Assembly (NCBI GenBank): GCA_016201275.1
Contig: JACQDB010000031.1
Span: forward strand, 1-61,031
Length of the DNA stretch: 61,031 nucleotides
Reading direction: 5' to 3'
Origin: Acidobacteriota bacterium
GTDB taxonomy: Bacteria; Acidobacteriota; Blastocatellia; UBA7656
The notes under the pieces were generated by a model. That model was not told where the DNA came from, ran no database searches, and saw only the letters and a program-made list of their open reading frames with translations. A program made the position numbers and the translations under genes. Positions 53,325 through 61,031 of the stretch are shown here, piece after piece (position 1 is the stretch's first letter; every line of letters begins with the position of its first letter).

Positions 53325-55649
53325 TCACTCCACCTTCAATCCCAACAACTGCGCGACCAACGGCAATATGCTATCGGCGCGTTCGCTGTCGAATTCATTT
53401 GAGCCAATAAAGACGGGCGTTTTTTCATCTGCGCCGCGTTTGACGCGCTCGCCCATCTGCCTGCGTTCGGCTTTGGCAAAGGTCGCAAAGGTTCGTCGCA
53501 ACAACGGCAACAACTCTGCGAAAGCATCGCTGTGCAGTTGCGTCACCCAAGCGTCGAGCGTCTGCCAGAGCTTGTCATCGTGCAGCAACAACAAGCCGCT
53601 GCCTTTCAAAAAGCCTTCCACCCAAGCCGCCGCTTTTGCCGGTTCGTTGGCAAGCGAAAGCGCCAAGCCCATGCGCCGCGCTGCTTCCTCCGACAACAGC
53701 ACGCCGCCATCGAGCAAGACCCGACAGCAGCGCCCAGCCAACAAGCCATGCAGATTTTCTTGCTCGGCCATACGCGCCAACACCTTGCGCCATTCCGCCA
53801 ACTGCGCTTCGTTGTCCAATAGTTGAATGGCGCTGTTGGTCTCCATCAACAATTTGAACATGGCTTCGGCGGCCTCGTCGGCAAGCGAGGCACAGGCCAA
53901 AGGCAAACTGATGCAGATGCGCGTCACCATCCCCTCCACCACCTGAGCGACAGCGGCAGTGTCGGTCTGTCTGACGTTGCCATAACGCAAGACATTGGCA
54001 AGCGGCGGCAAGGCTCCCATCAAGTGCGCGACATCGCCGGTCAACGCCGCTTCATTTTGCAACCTCGTCATCAACGCCTTGACCGCTTCCGGCAAATCGG
54101 CAAGCAGCGTCGCATCGAGCATCGCGGTCAACTGTGGCAGATCAACTTGTCCGTTGACTTGCTCTTTTACGCGAGCCGTCGCCGCTGCCTCAATCGTGTT
54201 GCCATAGATTCCCGCTTCGATCAGCTTGATAGAAAATTCCGGTTGCCATTGCAAACGCCAGGTTTCGTTAAACGTGCCTTTCCGGCCATAAACGCGCTCG
54301 GTCTTGCCCCAACCAAGGCTCAAGAGGTTCAAGCGGTGCAGCAGGTGACTGCGTTCCAAATCCGTAGGCTTGCGTAAATCGAACGCCAGAGTTTTTTCCG
54401 TCGCTTCCGGCATCAAACGCAAACGCTTCTGTTCGCGCAGCAAATCTTTCGCCAGCGGCACCATAGGCGTGTCGTCGGGAACCTTGCCCAGACGTTCGCT
54501 GACAATTAGCTTGCGACCAATCAAACGCATAGGCGCATCATCGCCAAAACAGAATACCGTCTGCGTCGCTTCGTTCAATTCCGCCAGCCCCGGCAACGGA
54601 TGCTGGCGCAGCGCCGCCAGCGTTTCCGCCAAACGCGCCGCTTCAATAATCGCAGCAGGCGAGGCGTCCAAATCCTCTTCGCGCAACAGGCGCGCTACGT
54701 TGGCCAGCCAGCGAATCGCTACGCGGTCAGGCGAATGCCAGAGGTGATCGTACCAACCCGGCGAAGGGATGCCCGCGCCGTAACCGCTCGCATAGGTCAA
54801 GCGCCCATACGTCCAAGGCACCCACGTCGCTTCGACTTTAATTTTTGGCAAGCCTTTCAATAACGCCGCATCGGTTTTTGCAGAAGAGGTTTCCACCAGC
54901 GCCGGAGCGTGCCAAGCGCCGCACACCACGGCGATGCGTTGGTAGCCTTCACCTTCGGCGGCGCGTATGGTTTGGCGCATGAAGGCTTCGCGTTGCAACT
55001 CGGATTTTTCATCAACCGACGGCAAGTCATTTCGCAAGGCGGTCATGGCTTCGAGTATGGCGGCAAATAAATCTTGGCTGTCGCGGCGATGCTCGACCAG
55101 GTGTTCCCACCAGCGTTCGCTATCGCTGTAGCCTGCGGCCTGAGCCAGCGCGCCTATCGGGTCAACGCGAAACGGCAAGCACTCGTTGACAGTTGGCTCC
55201 GCGTTCATCGGTTCGCCTTCAGCCGTTTCAACGGTCGCCTCGGCTTCGCCATTTTCTTCCGGCAAGTTTGTCGGGGCGTTTGTCGGCTCCTGTTGCTTTG
55301 CGGCTTCGGCTTCGGCTTGTCTGGCACTCCATTCGGCGAGGCGATGAGTTTGCGGCAAATCCATAAAACGTGCAGGAACATTTTGCTGCAAGGCATAGTG
55401 CAGCGCCTGCCATTCCGGTGAAAAGACTGCAAAGGGATAATAGACCGCCAGTTCCGGTTTATCGGCAACATACAACAGCAAAGCGACCGGCGGTTGCATC
55501 GCTTCGTGCATCAAAAGCGGCAAGACCTTTGCGGCTTCGGGCGGCCCTTCCACCAATAGACAATCGGGCGCAAGCGCTTCCAGCGCCCGCCGTAAACTGC
55601 GCGCCGAACCCGGCCCGTGATGTCGTATGCCAAATATGTGCAAGCTCAT
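53325..55649 (-). CDS. DUF5682 family protein with TIKI/TraB/EreA-like motifs
   Basis: The 774-residue protein starts MSLHIFGIRHHGPGSARSLRRAL, the DUF5682 N-terminus. It has GIRH (7-10), LLVEGPPE (Glu34), EAFMRQTI (about 222-229) and GAWHAPA (Gly244, His247). Two GxxH motifs with a Glu between and an R/M helix before the second are the signature of the TIKI/TraB/EreA/ChaN superfamily, so I infer a metal-dependent hydrolase-like domain in residues 1-260, interrupted by an acidic, low-complexity stretch (105-155). The remainder is helical and may bind the MoxR/VWA partners. The ATG at 55649 is chosen by family match; upstream frame residues look non-coding. Confidence 0.88.
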   Translation of the reverse strand: MSLHIFGIRHHGPGSARSLRRALEALAPDCLLVEGPPEAAKVLPLLMHEAMQPPVALLLYVADKPELAVYYPFAVFSPEWQALHYALQQNVPARFMDLPQTHRLAEWSARQAEAEAAKQQEPTNAPTNLPEENGEAEATVETAEGEPMNAEPTVNECLPFRVDPIGALAQAAGYSDSERWWEHLVEHRRDSQDLFAAILEAMTALRNDLPSVDEKSELQREAFMRQTIRAAEGEGYQRIAVVCGAWHAPALVETSSAKTDAALLKGLPKIKVEATWVPWTYGRLTYASGYGAGIPSPGWYDHLWHSPDRVAIRWLANVARLLREEDLDASPAAIIEAARLAETLAALRQHPLPGLAELNEATQTVFCFGDDAPMRLIGRKLIVSERLGKVPDDTPMVPLAKDLLREQKRLRLMPEATEKTLAFDLRKPTDLERSHLLHRLNLLSLGWGKTERVYGRKGTFNETWRLQWQPEFSIKLIEAGIYGNTIEAAATARVKEQVNGQVDLPQLTAMLDATLLADLPEAVKALMTRLQNEAALTGDVAHLMGALPPLANVLRYGNVRQTDTAAVAQVVEGMVTRICISLPLACASLADEAAEAMFKLLMETNSAIQLLDNEAQLAEWRKVLARMAEQENLHGLLAGRCCRVLLDGGVLLSEEAARRMGLALSLANEPAKAAAWVEGFLKGSGLLLLHDDKLWQTLDAWVTQLHSDAFAELLPLLRRTFATFAKAERRQMGERVKRGADEKTPVFIGSNEFDSERADSILPLVAQLLGLKVE

Positions 55650-55782
55650 AAAAATTTCGATGATGAAAAATGTAACCCGAAGGTTTGTTTCCGAGTTGAC
55701 AATCAACTGAGAAACAATCAACCGCTTAACAATTAACTATAGCGTTCAAGAAAATGTTTTCTGGAGAACTCAACAGCAGTCT

Positions 55783-55814
55783 GGTACGGGCGGCCACCGC
55801 AGGGTCGCCCGTAC
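55783..55814. repeat. GGGCGACC palindrome, copy 4
   Basis: GGTACGGGCGGCCACCGC is followed by AGGGTCGCCCGTAC; the arms pair over about 12 bases with one mismatch. It lies between the MoxR and DUF5682 genes, so two of the three spacers inside the MoxR/VWA cluster hold this family. Confidence 0.8.
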
Positions 55815-55837
55815 ATTCATTGCCAACGCTGCGCCAC

Positions 55838-56917
55838 TTACTCGGAAAGATGGCGGCAGGCGCGATAAAAATCTTTCCAACCGTTGCGCTCTTTGACTAC
55901 GGTTTCCAGATATTCGAGCCACACCACGCGGTCTTGCACAGGGTCTTTGACCACCGCGCCGACCAGACCGGCGGCGACTTCGTTGGCGCGCAACTGCCCG
56001 TCGCCGAAATGACCGGCCAGCGCCAAACCGCTATTGATAACCGAAATCGCTTCGGCAGTGCTGAGGCTTCCCGTAGGGCTTTTCAATTTCGTTTTGCCGT
56101 CGGCGGTGATGCCGTTGCGAAGTTCGCGGAACACCGTCACCACGCGGCGAATCTCTTCCAGCGCTGGCGGCTCGGCAGGCAATTCCAAGGCTCGCCCCAA
56201 ACTCTCGACGCGCCTTTGCACGATGTCCACCTCTTCTTCGAGGTTCGCCGGAACTGGCAACACCACGGTGTTGAAGCGGCGTTTCAAAGCGCTCGATAAT
56301 TCGTTCACGCCTTTATCGCGATTGTTCGCGGTGGCAATAAGGTTGAAGCCTTTGGTCGCCTGCACCTCGTCGCCGAGTTCGGGAATCGGCAAAGTTTTTT
56401 CCGACAAAATGGTAATCAAAGTGTCCTGCACATCCGCAGGTATGCGCGTCAACTCTTCGACGCGGGCGATCTTGCCTTCGCGCATGGCGCGCATCACTGG
56501 CGTCGCCACCAGAGCATTGAGCGATGGCCCTTCGGCAAGCAGGCGCGCATAATTCCAGCCATAGCGTATGCTGTCTTCACTGGTTCCGGCAGTGCCTTGC
56601 ACCAGCATAGTGGAATCGCCCGTAGCGGCGGCGGCAAGGTGTTCGGCAACCCAAGTTTTCGCCGTGCCGGGAACTCCCAACAACAACAAAGCGCGGTCCG
56701 TGGTCAACGTAGCGATGGCGATTTCGATGATGCGGCGATTGCCTATGTACTTGGGCGACACTTCAAAACCGTTGTCGAGTTTGCCGCCGAGTATGTAAGT
56801 CGCCACCGCCCACGGCGACAGTTTCCAGTTCGGTGGGCGTTGGCGCGTATCGCTTTTGGCGATCTCATGCAGCTCTTCGGCAAATTGGTGTTCGGCGTGT
56901 TGACGTAAAATTGACAT
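55838..56917 (-). CDS. MoxR-type AAA+ ATPase
   Basis: The 359-residue protein begins MSILRQHAEHQFAEELHEIA after AAAGGACA. It contains Walker A GVPGTAKT (81-88), a Walker B region IARVEELTRIPADVQD in which Glu-Glu replaces the common Asp-Glu, sensor 1 LIATANNRDKGVNELS, and the arginine finger SSALKRRFN. MoxR ATPases remodel or insert metal into client proteins together with a VWA protein; here VWA is four genes away on the same strand. The Glu-Glu form appears typical of MoxR proteins that accompany DUF5682 (from memory). The gene starts 156 bp after the DUF5691 stop. Confidence 0.94.
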   Translation of the reverse strand: MSILRQHAEHQFAEELHEIAKSDTRQRPPNWKLSPWAVATYILGGKLDNGFEVSPKYIGNRRIIEIAIATLTTDRALLLLGVPGTAKTWVAEHLAAAATGDSTMLVQGTAGTSEDSIRYGWNYARLLAEGPSLNALVATPVMRAMREGKIARVEELTRIPADVQDTLITILSEKTLPIPELGDEVQATKGFNLIATANNRDKGVNELSSALKRRFNTVVLPVPANLEEEVDIVQRRVESLGRALELPAEPPALEEIRRVVTVFRELRNGITADGKTKLKSPTGSLSTAEAISVINSGLALAGHFGDGQLRANEVAAGLVGAVVKDPVQDRVVWLEYLETVVKERNGWKDFYRACRHLSE

Positions 56918-57073
56918 CGCGTTTTGTCCTTTGTTTGTGAGCAATCAAACTCTTGGGAAACCCTGTGCGGCGTTTCCAAACTTGTACTTCTTGATCAACC
57001 GAAAATTCCATACTGACACGAAACCGGCTACAGGAGCCAGTTTCAAGGCTTGGATAAGTTTTGCACGCAGCGT

Positions 57074-58597
57074 TCACGTTCCTCGTCGAAGCTCTTCCAG
57101 CATCTCACAGCGAAAGCGTAAAGGCGCTTCGATATGTTCACCGGCATATTTTGTTTCGTACTCTTCCAGTTGCGGTTTCCACTTCATCACTTCTTCCAGA
57201 GCAAGCGTCGGCGACATAAAATATGACCAAGTTCGCAGCGCATAAAACCAGCCGCGATCATCGGCTTTGATGCGCTGGCGAGCGTGTTCCAACACCAGGC
57301 GCGTAAACCCTGCACTCCATTGATGAATGGCGTAACCAATCAAAGCCATCACTGCGCCTTTGCCCTGTTCCTTGTTGCCTAGTGCTTTGAGGAGGTCGCC
57401 AATCACCTGTTCGCGGCGCGGCAAGGGCAGCAAGCCTACGAGCGGCAAAGGGCTGAAGAGTGGCGTTTCCTTGCCTACGATAATTTTCAACAAAGCTTCG
57501 GCCATCGCTTCATCACGAAAACGCTGCGCGGCATTAAACCAAGCCAACATCAAGGCGCTTTGCCATTCGTTTTTGTCAGACAATTTCAACATCTCTGCGG
57601 TCGAAATTTTCCAGCGCTTGCGCCAAACCTCTAGGGGAACCGCGCCTAAAATCTGCGCCAGCCACCAACCGCGCTGTCCCAATTTGTCATTGGCTTGTGA
57701 AAATGGCGACGCGGCATCAATGCCGTCTCTTGCCATCGCCTTGTCGCAGGCTTCCGGCAGGGTGATGTCAAACCGCGAACGCAAGCCGGATTTGTGTTCG
57801 ATCAATCGCGAGGCGCGTTCGAGCATACGTTGACACAGGCGCGAGGGCGGCAGACGCGCCAGCATTTCCGCAGCGGCGCGGCGCACCTCTTTGCGTTTAT
57901 CATCCAGAGCATTTTCTAAAAACTCTTCGTCAGCCATCGAGACGTTGATCTGTAGCGCTTCGATGAAACGGGCGCGATCTGGTGGCGCTTCCTGCGGCCA
58001 GCTTGCGCTCAACCATTCAAGCGCGAGTGCAGGATTATCTTGGCGTAATTGTTTGAGCGCGCCCAAACGGTCTTCGGCGTTGCCGGTTTGCCAAATCTCT
58101 GCGGCGAGAGTGGCGCTGGTGACAAAACTCCATTCGGGATTTTGCAAGGCCAGCCAGACGCCGCGCCTGCCGATGACAGGCAGAATCAACGGGCGAAAAA
58201 TTTTATTGGCGGCTGCATAATTTAACAGCGATGGCAGCAGCATTGCATTGACGCGCTTGCCAGCCTCGGCCAACGCCTTGAGCCATTCGACCAGCGCATC
58301 ACGATATTCGCCGCTCAACATCAAGGCGAGATGCTGCGCGGCGCGTTCGCTGCACGCTGGTACTTCATCGGCTTCGCAAAATGACAGTGCAGGGATTTCC
58401 ACATCAATTGGCACGCGGCCTGCCTGTTGATGCAAAGCGACAATCGCCGCGCCCTGCAACAGCAACAAGGCTTGATCTGCGCCTTCGAGTCTGTTTAATA
58501 ATTCGCCCAACGCGCCGCCCGTTTGCGCCAGCGCAAACGCCTTGCGCTCGGTTCCGAGCAACGCATTGGTTACGAGGTCTTGCCAGAGATTGGTCAT
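57074..58597 (-). CDS. DUF5691 family helical-repeat protein
   Basis: The 507-residue protein (MTNLWQDLVTNALLGTERKAF...) matches DUF5691. It is almost wholly helical with HEAT-like repeats (EDRLGALKQLRQDNPALALEWLSASWP; DKRKEVRRAAAEMLARLPPSRLCQRMLERA), so it is probably a scaffold. DUF5691 has no known activity. Its ATG at 58597 is preceded by an in-frame TTG (58603) that overlaps the SWIM stop as TTGA, so the two genes are coupled. Confidence 0.9.
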   Translation of the reverse strand: MTNLWQDLVTNALLGTERKAFALAQTGGALGELLNRLEGADQALLLLQGAAIVALHQQAGRVPIDVEIPALSFCEADEVPACSERAAQHLALMLSGEYRDALVEWLKALAEAGKRVNAMLLPSLLNYAAANKIFRPLILPVIGRRGVWLALQNPEWSFVTSATLAAEIWQTGNAEDRLGALKQLRQDNPALALEWLSASWPQEAPPDRARFIEALQINVSMADEEFLENALDDKRKEVRRAAAEMLARLPPSRLCQRMLERASRLIEHKSGLRSRFDITLPEACDKAMARDGIDAASPFSQANDKLGQRGWWLAQILGAVPLEVWRKRWKISTAEMLKLSDKNEWQSALMLAWFNAAQRFRDEAMAEALLKIIVGKETPLFSPLPLVGLLPLPRREQVIGDLLKALGNKEQGKGAVMALIGYAIHQWSAGFTRLVLEHARQRIKADDRGWFYALRTWSYFMSPTLALEEVMKWKPQLEEYETKYAGEHIEAPLRFRCEMLEELRRGT

Positions 58598-58599
58598 CT

Positions 58600-59922
58600 T
58601 CAACTCAAACGGAAAAATTTTCCTTCAACCCAAACGCTCAGAGGAAAAAGTTGTTCGCCATTCCATTCGCCAAACAGTTGCAACGCTCGCCCACCGCTCA
58701 AGGCCAACAACTCCCAGCCCTTGTCGAATTGTTTAGACAGCCGCAAGCTTTTGCCTTTGGCGTCTTGCACCAGCCATTGCTCATTGACGCGCAGCGGGGT
58801 GACCGCAGACAACGTGACGGGCAAAAGTTCCAGCCAAGGGTTTCGCGCCAGCGCCGCCGCACGCGCTTCATAAATTTCCAACACCGATGCCGCGCTGAAT
58901 TCAGCGTCGAATGCCTTGTTGATTTCGCCGCGCTGTTTCAGCAAAGCGCGCAACGGATAGGCGCTGGGAAAAAAGACCAACTCGGCTTCCAACCCCAACC
59001 CCGCCAGCACCGTGATGTCGAAATTGTCGCGCCCGAAAGCGAATTGCAACAACAACGCCGAGCGCCGACTTTCACAGCCGTACAACCATGATCGTTGAGC
59101 GCGAAGTTTTTCTTCTTCATAAACGCGCTGCCCCAAAACTAGCCAGGTGTCGCGCACACCATCTTGGGCGAGCAATTCTTCCTGAACCGGATTCCAGCCA
59201 ATCAACTGGCGTATATCGGCCTGCGTTTCAAACGGCAGAGAGTCCAATCGTTGATAACCTTCAAGCAACAGTTGCAGCCTTGAAAGCCGCTCCAGCAGCC
59301 GATGCTGCCAGCCTTCGCCGGAAGCCGCCAGTCCTGCCATCTGGCGCAGCATACGCGCCAATCCTGCGGCCTGCGCGTCCACCAGTCGCGCCGCTTGCGC
59401 TTCCCAAAATTGATAGGGTTTGGTTTGCGCCGCCGCTAGTCCTTGTCGCACCAAATCGCGCAGCCATTGTTGCAATTCAACAATGCCCTGCTCGACTTTT
59501 CTGGCGCGTTGTTCGGCGCGTTTGAGGTGAGCGTTCGGATCAACATTTCTTTCTTCGCTCTCTTCTTTCTTCACGCGCTGTTCGGCTCTGGCGTCGCGTT
59601 TGACGAGCCATTCGCCAACCCAAGTGGGCGGCTCCTGTTTGGTGAAGGCGGCTTCCTGTGCGACAAACAGCAGGAACAAACCCAGCCCGTGTTTACAGGG
59701 AAATTTGCGACTTGGGCAACTGCATTGAAAGGCCGGTTCAGATAAATCTATCTGCGTTTGATAAGGATTTTTGCCGCTGCCCTGACACGCGCCCCACAAC
59801 GCTCTCGCGGAGCAACCGAGCGCCAGCCATTTGCTGCGATTGGCCAAGGCGCTACCGGCCTTCGCTGATGAAGGGTCCGGCGCAAGCGCGATAATCTGTT
59901 CGGCAGTCCAGGCAATCGGCAT
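58600..59922 (-). CDS. SWIM zinc-finger protein
   Basis: The 440-residue protein has a SWIM motif CSCPSRKFPCKH (Cys67, Cys69, Cys76, His78) after a helical N-terminus (WTAEQIIALAPDPSSAKAGSALA). A long helical region (100-260) and a mixed alpha/beta C-terminus follow. SWIM domains bind DNA or proteins. It is the first gene of the six-gene cluster, and its stop overlaps the DUF5691 start region. A promoter should lie between here and the tRNA gene (59923-60017), but I see no clear motif. Confidence 0.92.
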   Translation of the reverse strand: MPIAWTAEQIIALAPDPSSAKAGSALANRSKWLALGCSARALWGACQGSGKNPYQTQIDLSEPAFQCSCPSRKFPCKHGLGLFLLFVAQEAAFTKQEPPTWVGEWLVKRDARAEQRVKKEESEERNVDPNAHLKRAEQRARKVEQGIVELQQWLRDLVRQGLAAAQTKPYQFWEAQAARLVDAQAAGLARMLRQMAGLAASGEGWQHRLLERLSRLQLLLEGYQRLDSLPFETQADIRQLIGWNPVQEELLAQDGVRDTWLVLGQRVYEEEKLRAQRSWLYGCESRRSALLLQFAFGRDNFDITVLAGLGLEAELVFFPSAYPLRALLKQRGEINKAFDAEFSAASVLEIYEARAAALARNPWLELLPVTLSAVTPLRVNEQWLVQDAKGKSLRLSKQFDKGWELLALSGGRALQLFGEWNGEQLFPLSVWVEGKFFRLS

Positions 59923-60017
59923 AACATGAATCCGTCAAAGTTTTTTCGATTAAAAAGCAGAACGGAAATTAATGGAAGATAAACTTTGCCGAAGGTCTCC
60001 AAAGAGAAAAGATGTGG

Positions 60018-60089
60018 AGCGCGAGACGGGGATCGAACCCGCAACTTTTAGCTTGGGAAGCTAACACTCTACCATTGAGTTACTCGCGC
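60018..60089 (-). tRNA. tRNA-Gly (anticodon CCC)
   Basis: Read on the minus strand the 72 bases fold as a full cloverleaf: acceptor GCGCGAG/CTCGCGC, D arm ACTC AATGGTA GAGT, anticodon stem TTAGC/GCTAA with loop TTCCCAA (anticodon CCC), T arm GCGGG TTCGATC CCCGT, discriminator T. The CCA end is not encoded. It is on the same strand as, and just upstream of, the SWIM/MoxR cluster; tRNA genes are frequent integration points, but I see no integrase or attachment repeat. Confidence 0.97.
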
Positions 60090-60132
60090 TTCGAGATGGC
60101 GCGATTATGTTAAGCTGCATCCCAAAGAGTTG

Positions 60133-60834
60133 TCAATCGGTTGATTCAACAAAAAATCTATCGCAAATCGTCACCAATATTTTGTCAGTCTCTGGATAAA
60201 AATTTTCCTGAGCAAGAATCTCATCAGCGCTTTGCACATACTCCCCGACCGTCATATCGGCGCTTTCATGAGCAATCATTTTCGCCAGCGCGGCGTTGTT
60301 GCATTCGAGATGAAACTGCAATGCCAAGACCTGCTCGCCGTAAAGAAATGCCTGATTTTTACAGGCGGCGCTTGTGGCAAGAGGCGTGGCATCGGTTGGC
60401 AAATCGAAAGTGTCGCCGTGCCAGTGAAACGGTGTAAAGCGTTCCGGCACGCCTTGAAACAAGGGCAACTTCAACGCCGCTTCGGTTAAATCAATCGGCA
60501 ACCAGCCAATTTCTTTATGACGATTGCGATAAACTTTCGCGCCCAAGGCATCAGCAATGAGTTGCGCCCCCAAGCAAATTCCCAATACCGGCTTGGCCGT
60601 TTTGATGAACTCGCGGATGCAACGCTTTTCGTCAAGCAGCCACGGAAAATTCTCTTCTTCATAAATGTTCATGGGGCCGCCTAGCACAATCAGCGCATCA
60701 ATGGATTGAACATCAGGCGGCGGCTCGTTGCGATAAAAACGGGTAACGGTAAGGGTGTGTTGACGCGCCTGCGCCCACTCTTCGAGGCTGGCTAAATCTT
60801 CAAAAGCGACGTGCTGAAAATAGTGTAGTTTCAT
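60133..60834 (-). CDS. Type 1 glutamine amidotransferase (GuaA-like domain)
   Basis: The 233-residue protein is a stand-alone class I glutamine-amidotransferase domain: ALIVLGGPMNIYEE, nucleophile elbow VLGICLGAQLIADALG, and ALQFHLE with the catalytic His. A Glu of the triad is expected after the His and is seen in FHLE. Such stand-alone domains often act as gamma-glutamyl hydrolases or partner with unknown synthetases; the substrate is unknown. It is 43 bp upstream of the tRNA-Gly gene on the same strand. Confidence 0.92.
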   Translation of the reverse strand: MKLHYFQHVAFEDLASLEEWAQARQHTLTVTRFYRNEPPPDVQSIDALIVLGGPMNIYEEENFPWLLDEKRCIREFIKTAKPVLGICLGAQLIADALGAKVYRNRHKEIGWLPIDLTEAALKLPLFQGVPERFTPFHWHGDTFDLPTDATPLATSAACKNQAFLYGEQVLALQFHLECNNAALAKMIAHESADMTVGEYVQSADEILAQENFYPETDKILVTICDRFFVESTD

Positions 60835-60947
60835 GTTGCGAGGGTGCTGCCGAACCTTGTAGGTGGAAAAGCGCGGCGCAGCAGTCTAAATGAGTAGCCA
60901 AAAGTTTTTACAAAAATAATGTAACGACGCAGCCCTCTTTGCCCCGC

Positions 60948-61031
60948 CTTACTTTTACCCATAAGTCAGAACTTCATCAACTGCGATAGTTTTTTAGCCC
61001 GCGAAGTGGGCGATAGCATATAGCCCAGTGC
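60948..61031 (-). repeat. Right arm of 84-bp terminal inverted repeat
   Basis: The exact complement of 57-140. The window ends at the outer base of the repeat, while the left side has 56 further bases. Inverted rather than direct ends argue against a simple circular molecule. Confidence 0.9.

Noticed and set aside
52429-53826. 465-residue plus-strand frame
   Set aside because: It lies opposite the VWA, NADAR and DUF5682 genes and crosses a palindromic repeat; its protein is Ser/Arg/Pro-rich shadow sequence.
60018-60089. tRNA as integration site of an island carrying the MoxR/VWA cluster
   Set aside because: No integrase, no repeat of the tRNA 3' end elsewhere in the window, and no composition shift that I can see.
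1-61031. Complete circular plasmid or phage
   Set aside because: The ends are inverted and not direct repeats, gene content is chromosomal (recN, thiL, comEC, tRNA), and no replication or phage structural gene is present.

Overview
The window reads as a chromosomal contig from a free-living, envelope-rich Gram-negative-type bacterium of moderate GC. Several families point to Acidobacteriota, probably Blastocatellia: a DUF6677 membrane protein, a DUF5715-like LAS peptidase lipoprotein, a very long secreted beta-propeller protein, giant HAMP-array hybrid kinases, and dense palindromic intergenic repeats. This placement is an inference from gene content; no rRNA or universal marker is present. 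The only RNA gene seen is a tRNA-Gly(CCC) near the right end. The contig ends in an 84-bp perfect inverted repeat (57-140 and 60948-61031) of a family also found inside, so the ends are probably repeat-induced assembly breaks.

Layout. 0.5-12.7 kb, mostly minus strand: a coiled-coil membrane protein and PspA, ComEC, RecN, an EthD/DUF3037/HipA-like kinase operon, a GmhB-type phosphatase and an alpha/alpha-toroid lipoprotein. 13.5-29.4 kb is a signalling block: a 1941-residue soluble kinase with about ten HAMP repeats at an exact 276-bp period and three receivers, two more hybrid kinases, and a PAS-containing methyl-accepting protein. 29.7-43.1 kb holds assorted housekeeping and accessory genes: LAS peptidase, DUF6677/small membrane/PfpI operon, beta-propeller protein, a MocR regulator divergent from a PNPOx-like gene, a methyltransferase, DinB, SanA-like, ThiL and a double zinc ribbon. 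They are separated by several families of non-coding, MITE-like palindromes.

43.3-48.1 kb is a copper-handling cluster: a Tat-exported multicopper oxidase with a C-terminal heavy-metal-binding domain, a fusion of cytochrome c, a His/Met-rich tandem repeat and a TolC-type efflux channel, and a small Cys-rich exported protein. An NtrC/NtrB-type two-component pair follows (48.1-51.3 kb).

51.5-59.9 kb is the most unusual region: one co-directional set of SWIM zinc-finger protein, DUF5691 helical-repeat protein, MoxR AAA+ ATPase, DUF5682 protein (with paired GxxH motifs like TIKI/TraB/EreA enzymes), a NADAR-type ADP-ribose glycosidase and a MIDAS-containing VWA protein. Stop/start overlaps couple SWIM to DUF5691 and DUF5682 to NADAR. 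It looks like a MoxR/VWA chaperone machine with an added ADP-ribose-processing enzyme, and is the best candidate for an under-described system. A glutamine-amidotransferase gene and the tRNA close the window.
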